DNA of 64,000 nucleotides, from contig NZ_JBEYUH010000005.1 of the NCBI RefSeq assembly GCF_040643435.1, forward strand, positions 1-64,000, in the 5' to 3' direction. The stretch is from Rhodococcus sp040643435 (lineage in GTDB: Bacteria > Actinomycetota > Actinomycetes > Mycobacteriales > Mycobacteriaceae). A program made the position numbers and the translations under genes. Positions within the stretch are counted from its first letter, which is position 1; each line of letters starts with the position of its first letter. The notes under the pieces are model-generated. The model was given only the letters and a program-made list of their open reading frames with translations, did not search any database and was not told where the DNA came from. This document shows, in pieces, positions 61,146 through 64,000 of this stretch.

Positions 61146-62447
61146 TTACAGCGTCTTCAGGCCGAGCGAGTCGCGCAGAGTTCTGCCGGGGTACTCGGTT
61201 CTGAACAGGCCGCGTTGCTGCAACTCCGGCACCACCAGGTCGACGAAGTCGTCGAGAGAGTCGGGATAGCTGGGACACATGAGGTTGAACCCGTCGCAGG
61301 CGCCGGCGTCGAACCATTCCTCGATCTCGTCGGCGACGGACTCGGGGGTGCCGATCATCGGCGCATGACCACCGCCTGCCGCGAGGTAGCCGAGCAATTC
61401 ACGCAGGCTGGGACGTCGGGTTTCGATGATGCGCTGCACCGTCGCGTACCGCCCTTGTGGACCTGTGAATTCCTCGATGGGTGCGAGGTCGTCGACGAGC
61501 GCGTCGAGTTCGTGGTCGGTGTAGTCGCGACCCGTGAAGACTCCGAGTTGTGCGACGGCAGCGTCGACGTCGAGGAGTGCATCGAGCTCTGTCTTCTTTG
61601 CCCACGCCTCCTCTTCGGTGCGCCCGACATAGGTCACGAGGCCCGGCAGGATCGCAACCGAACCGAAATCCCTGCCGGCTGCCGAGATTCGTGCACGCAG
61701 GTCGGTGGCGTAGTCGAGTGCCGCGGTCAGATCCCACGCAACGGAGTAGACGGCTTCGGCGTGGCGGGCGGCGAGGTTGCGCCCGGTTTCCGACGCGCCG
61801 GCCTGGAAGAGCACAGGACGCCCTTGGGGACATCGCGGGACGGTCAGCGGTCCGTCCACTCGGAAATATGTGCCCTGGTGGTCGATACGATGGATGGACT
61901 CGGCATCGAGGTATCTGCCGCCTGCCCTGTCGAGGAGAACACCGTCGTCCCACGAATCCCACAGCGCGCAGAGAACGTCGATGAATTCTTCTGCTCGCGC
62001 ATAGCGTTCGGCGTGCGGCGGTAGAACCTCGAAACCGTGATTGCGCGCTTCGCCGTCGAACATCGACGTCACGATATTGGCGCCGACCCTGCCTCCGCTG
62101 ATGTGGTCGAGCGACGCAAGCATCCGTGCGGCGTGGAACGGCGTGAAGAAGCTGGCCGAGATCGTGGTGACCAGACCGATCCGTTCGGTAGCGCGCGCCA
62201 TCGCCGACAGCGCGGTCAGCGGTTCGAGGAACCAGGTGGTACCGGCCGTGTACTTCGGATCGACGCTGTGCCCGTCGGCGAAGAAGACCGCGTCGAAGCA
62301 TCCGCGTTCGGCGGTGCGGGCCAGTTCCTCGAAATAGGTGATGTCGCCGATGCGTTCGGCAGCGGAATCCGGGTGGCGCCATGCCGACGAGTGGTGGCCC
62401 ACCCCGTACAGAAAGGCATTCAGGTGGAGGGTGCGCGGACCGGCCAT
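61146..62447 (-). CDS. LLM-class flavin-dependent monooxygenase (NtaA/SnaA family)
   Basis: The 433-residue protein belongs to the FMN-dependent NtaA/SnaA/DszA/SoxA group of bacterial luciferase-like monooxygenases, with LHLNAFLYGVGHHSSAWRHP, VFFADGHSVDP, and HISGGRVGANIVTSMFDGEA. These enzymes oxidise or cleave C-N or C-S containing compounds and need a separate flavin reductase, which is not seen here. The ATG overlaps the SDR stop. The gene is therefore in a two-gene unit governed by the upstream TPP riboswitch, which suggests a role in thiamine or thiamine-precursor turnover. Its exact substrate is unknown. Confidence 0.9.
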   Translation of the reverse strand: MAGPRTLHLNAFLYGVGHHSSAWRHPDSAAERIGDITYFEELARTAERGCFDAVFFADGHSVDPKYTAGTTWFLEPLTALSAMARATERIGLVTTISASFFTPFHAARMLASLDHISGGRVGANIVTSMFDGEARNHGFEVLPPHAERYARAEEFIDVLCALWDSWDDGVLLDRAGGRYLDAESIHRIDHQGTYFRVDGPLTVPRCPQGRPVLFQAGASETGRNLAARHAEAVYSVAWDLTAALDYATDLRARISAAGRDFGSVAILPGLVTYVGRTEEEAWAKKTELDALLDVDAAVAQLGVFTGRDYTDHELDALVDDLAPIEEFTGPQGRYATVQRIIETRRPSLRELLGYLAAGGGHAPMIGTPESVADEIEEWFDAGACDGFNLMCPSYPDSLDDFVDLVVPELQQRGLFRTEYPGRTLRDSLGLKTL

Positions 62448-63214
62448 CAGTCCATCACCAGCCCTCCGTCGACCACCAGGTTCTGCCCGGTGACTGCCCG
62501 CGACCAGTCGGATGCGAAGAACAGCACCGCTGCCGCGAAATCCTCGGGAGTGGTCACCTTCCGCAGCGGCGTCGACGACGCGATCAGGTCGAACACCTCC
62601 TCCGGGGTCGCCGACGATGCGTCGGTCGTGCGGAGCAGACCGCCGGAGACCATGTTGACGCGGATACCGTCGGGTCCGAGATCGGCGGCGAAGGTGCGGG
62701 TCAGCGACAACAGTGCCGCCTTGGCTGCGGTGTAGTCGTGGTACGGGACCACCGGGTGCTGGAACAGGTTGGTTCCGATGTTCACGATGCTGCCGCCCCC
62801 GGCCTCCCGCATGCCCGGCAAAGCTGCCTGGATGACGTTGACCGCTCCCCCGACGACGCCGTCGAACTGGGTTCCGAAGTCGGCGTATCCGATCTCGTCG
62901 GCCTTGGCGCGCGCGTCACCGTTGAACGAGAAGTCCGGCAGGGCATTGTTGACGACCGTCGTGACGGGTCGTCCGAAGTGCTCGCGGGCGCGGTCGAACA
63001 ACGACACGACTTCGGTGCGGTCGGTGACGTCGGCCCGAATGGCGATGGCGCGGTCGCGTCCGATCTCGTCGGCCAGTTCGTGCGCGCTCTCACCGCTGGT
63101 CCGGTAGTCGAGAACGACTGCGGCCCCTTCCTCGGCGAATGCCTGCGCGAGGCTGTAACCGAGGCCACGCCCGGCACCGGTCACGAGGACGATCCGGTTC
63201 TGCAATGACGACAT
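62447..63214 (-). CDS. Short-chain dehydrogenase/reductase
   Basis: This 255-residue classical SDR has the cofactor motif TGAGRGLG (12-19), NNALPDF (NNAG variant) and the catalytic YHDYTAAKAA (tyrosine near 158). The usual catalytic serine position, 13 residues before the tyrosine, is threonine (NIGTN). It is annotated in relatives as 3-oxoacyl-ACP reductase-like, but the riboswitch context argues against fatty-acid synthesis. ATG 63214 has a GGGAAGG ribosome binding site 7 nt upstream that is buried in a hairpin. It is the first gene after the TPP riboswitch. Confidence 0.92.
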   Translation of the reverse strand: MSSLQNRIVLVTGAGRGLGYSLAQAFAEEGAAVVLDYRTSGESAHELADEIGRDRAIAIRADVTDRTEVVSLFDRAREHFGRPVTTVVNNALPDFSFNGDARAKADEIGYADFGTQFDGVVGGAVNVIQAALPGMREAGGGSIVNIGTNLFQHPVVPYHDYTAAKAALLSLTRTFAADLGPDGIRVNMVSGGLLRTTDASSATPEEVFDLIASSTPLRKVTTPEDFAAAVLFFASDWSRAVTGQNLVVDGGLVMD

Positions 63215-63221
63215 TCTTGTA

Positions 63222-63241
63222 CCTTCCCTGGGTCGGGAAGG
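63222..63241 (-). promoter_or_regulatory. Shine-Dalgarno-sequestering hairpin of the SDR gene
   Basis: Read on the minus strand, CCTTCCC, a 6-nt loop and GGGAAGG form a perfect 7-bp stem. The 3' arm is the ribosome binding site of the SDR gene. It is a plausible expression platform: hiding this site would block translation when the riboswitch is ligand-bound. Confidence 0.65.
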
Positions 63242-63277
63242 GTGCGTGACAGCGACAGACCTGTGTCCTGTCGCCGG

Positions 63278-63356
63278 CTCGGCATCCCTTCGCTCGCATA
63301 ATCGAGATCAGGTTCGACGGGTGTTCTCTCAGCCGTTTCCGGCACCCCGTGTCGAG
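63278..63356 (-). promoter_or_regulatory. TPP riboswitch (THI element)
   Basis: On the minus strand the RNA reads ACGGGGTGCC, then GGCTGAGAG, ACACCCGTCGAACCTGATC and GCGAGCGAAGGGATGCC. These are the conserved parts of the thiamine pyrophosphate aptamer: P2/P3 with CUGAGA, and P4/P5 with ACCUGAUC and the GCG...AGGGA closing strand. The P1 helix forms from CTCG and CGAG with one mismatch. It lies 64 nt upstream of the SDR start with the Shine-Dalgarno hairpin between, so it probably controls translation of SDR and monooxygenase in response to TPP. Confidence 0.93.
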
Positions 63357-63500
63357 TCCTGGGCACAGGCTACACCCGAGGTGGAGCACATTCGACAACC
63401 GAGCGCGTGTGCATTCACGAGATCGTCACACGACAGACTCGGGGTGTTAGCCGCACGGAGTTAGAAATGGACCATTCCCGGTCCCGACCCGTGAAAGGAG

Positions 63501-64000
63501 ATTCCGACGCACACGCCGGCCCCTCAGAACGCTTCCTATGTCTCCCGTTCTCAGCACCTCGGAGACGTCTCACCGCGTGAGCGCACCGCGCTCCGCACAC
63601 CCGCGACCCGCCAGGAGTCCGTGTGGTTCGAGGGTCGCTACGCGATCCCGATCACGACGACCACACCTCACGAGGCGCAGGTCGAGGATCTTTTGTTCCT
63701 GCGCCGGGTACTCGACCGTGCGCGGATCGACTACCTCCTCGTGCGCGACGACAGTCCGCGTCCGATTCTGGCGATCGACCGGTCCGATCGGAAGCGACTG
63801 CACGCCGCTGTCGCCGAAGGATGTGCCGACGAACCCTTCTATTCGAAGGCCGTGGGGACGAAACGGCGCCCGGTTCCGGTGGCGGACGGGCACCTCTCAC
63901 GAAACAAGAAGGACCGGGTGTTCCGGGTGTTCCGGCCGCGGTTCGAACCGACCAGCGGGTTGCGCTACGGACCGTCGAACGGTGTGCAGATCGAACTGTG
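63501..64000 (+). CDS. Stealth-like phosphotransferase, N-terminal part (runs off window)
   Basis: An open frame continues to the window end. It encodes VWFEGRYAIPITTTTPHEAQ, FLRRVLDRARIDYLLVRDD and AIDRSDRKRLHAAVAEGC. The pattern of two variable-length lead segments before a short strand-helix domain resembles the N-terminal region of Stealth (CpsY-type) hexose-phosphate transferases. The catalytic Stealth CR motifs would lie beyond the edge, so this remains tentative. The start is unclear: the first canonical codon is GTG 63621, but coding character begins near 63501, just after an AAAGGAG site with no ATG, GTG or TTG at normal spacing. Confidence 0.5.
   Translation, partial: MPTHTPAPQNASYVSRSQHLGDVSPRERTALRTPATRQESVWFEGRYAIPITTTTPHEAQVEDLLFLRRVLDRARIDYLLVRDDSPRPILAIDRSDRKRLHAAVAEGCADEPFYSKAVGTKRRPVPVADGHLSRNKKDRVFRVFRPRFEPTSGLRYGPSNGVQIEL

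Noticed and set aside
62447..63214. SDR considered as FabG of fatty-acid synthesis
   Set aside because: It is under a TPP riboswitch and coupled to a flavin monooxygenase, with no fab genes nearby; only the fold is shared.
1..64000. Search by eye for CRISPR arrays, tRNA or rRNA genes
   Set aside because: No regularly spaced repeats, and no tRNA T-loop or anticodon arrangement or rRNA core sequence noticed.

Overview
The window is high-GC actinobacterial DNA. Gene content (TerD/TerC/TerA family, TerY-type kinase modules, DUF3558 lipoproteins, Abhydrolase_9, a Stealth-like protein, a Dnd locus with divergent dndA) points to Rhodococcus or a close mycolic-acid relative. This is an inference from content; no marker gene settles the species. 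The left two thirds is an accessory island for DNA modification, restriction and nucleic-acid processing. The right third is mostly ordinary metabolism.

Layout. 1-225: right end of an IS3-like element. 446-8239: Dnd phosphorothioation locus (dndB-dndC-dndD-dndE plus a dnd-associated methyltransferase on the minus strand, dndA divergent on the plus strand). 8374-15124: a four-gene restriction-modification set (Z1 ATPase, PD-(D/E)XK nuclease, GHKL/MORC-like ATPase, C5 cytosine methyltransferase). 15271-29832: a nine-gene minus-strand operon: SF1 helicase-nuclease with winged-helix tail, SF2 helicase with a sigma-region-4-like tail, a DUF4429-like protein, two membrane proteins resembling a MotA/MotB or ZorA/ZorB pair, a TerY-like vWA protein, a PP2C phosphatase and two protein kinases. 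30411-34408: divergent terD, terC-like, terD-terA fusion and a membrane protein. 34493-38806: two unrelated alpha/beta hydrolases and a small acidic protein. 38822-43336: a second giant helicase, paralogous to the first but with an altered nuclease motif and no winged-helix tail.

43499-50345: amino-acid dehydrogenase, divergent LysR regulator, aconitase, TetR regulator and divergent hydrolase. 50448-52656: a tandemly duplicated pair of DUF3558 lipoprotein plus small helical protein. 52687-56163: NERD-UvrD helicase and an exonuclease-BRCT-BRCT-TerD fusion that links the Ter theme to DNA repair. 56341-61114: GH3 beta-glucosidase, zinc alcohol dehydrogenase, serine hydrolase lipoprotein. 61146-63356: a flavin monooxygenase and short-chain dehydrogenase behind a clear TPP riboswitch. 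A Stealth-like gene runs off the right edge.

The best candidate for an undescribed system is the 15.3-29.8 kb operon together with the divergent ter genes. It combines a membrane pair, a phosphorylation switch and two helicases, one carrying a nuclease. Its parts fit the Ter-dependent stress and DNA-processing systems proposed by Anantharaman, Iyer and Aravind (2012), but the MotB/ZorB-like pair and the sigma-like tail are additions. Starts were moved from the longest frame where a ribosome binding site or family alignment supported it.
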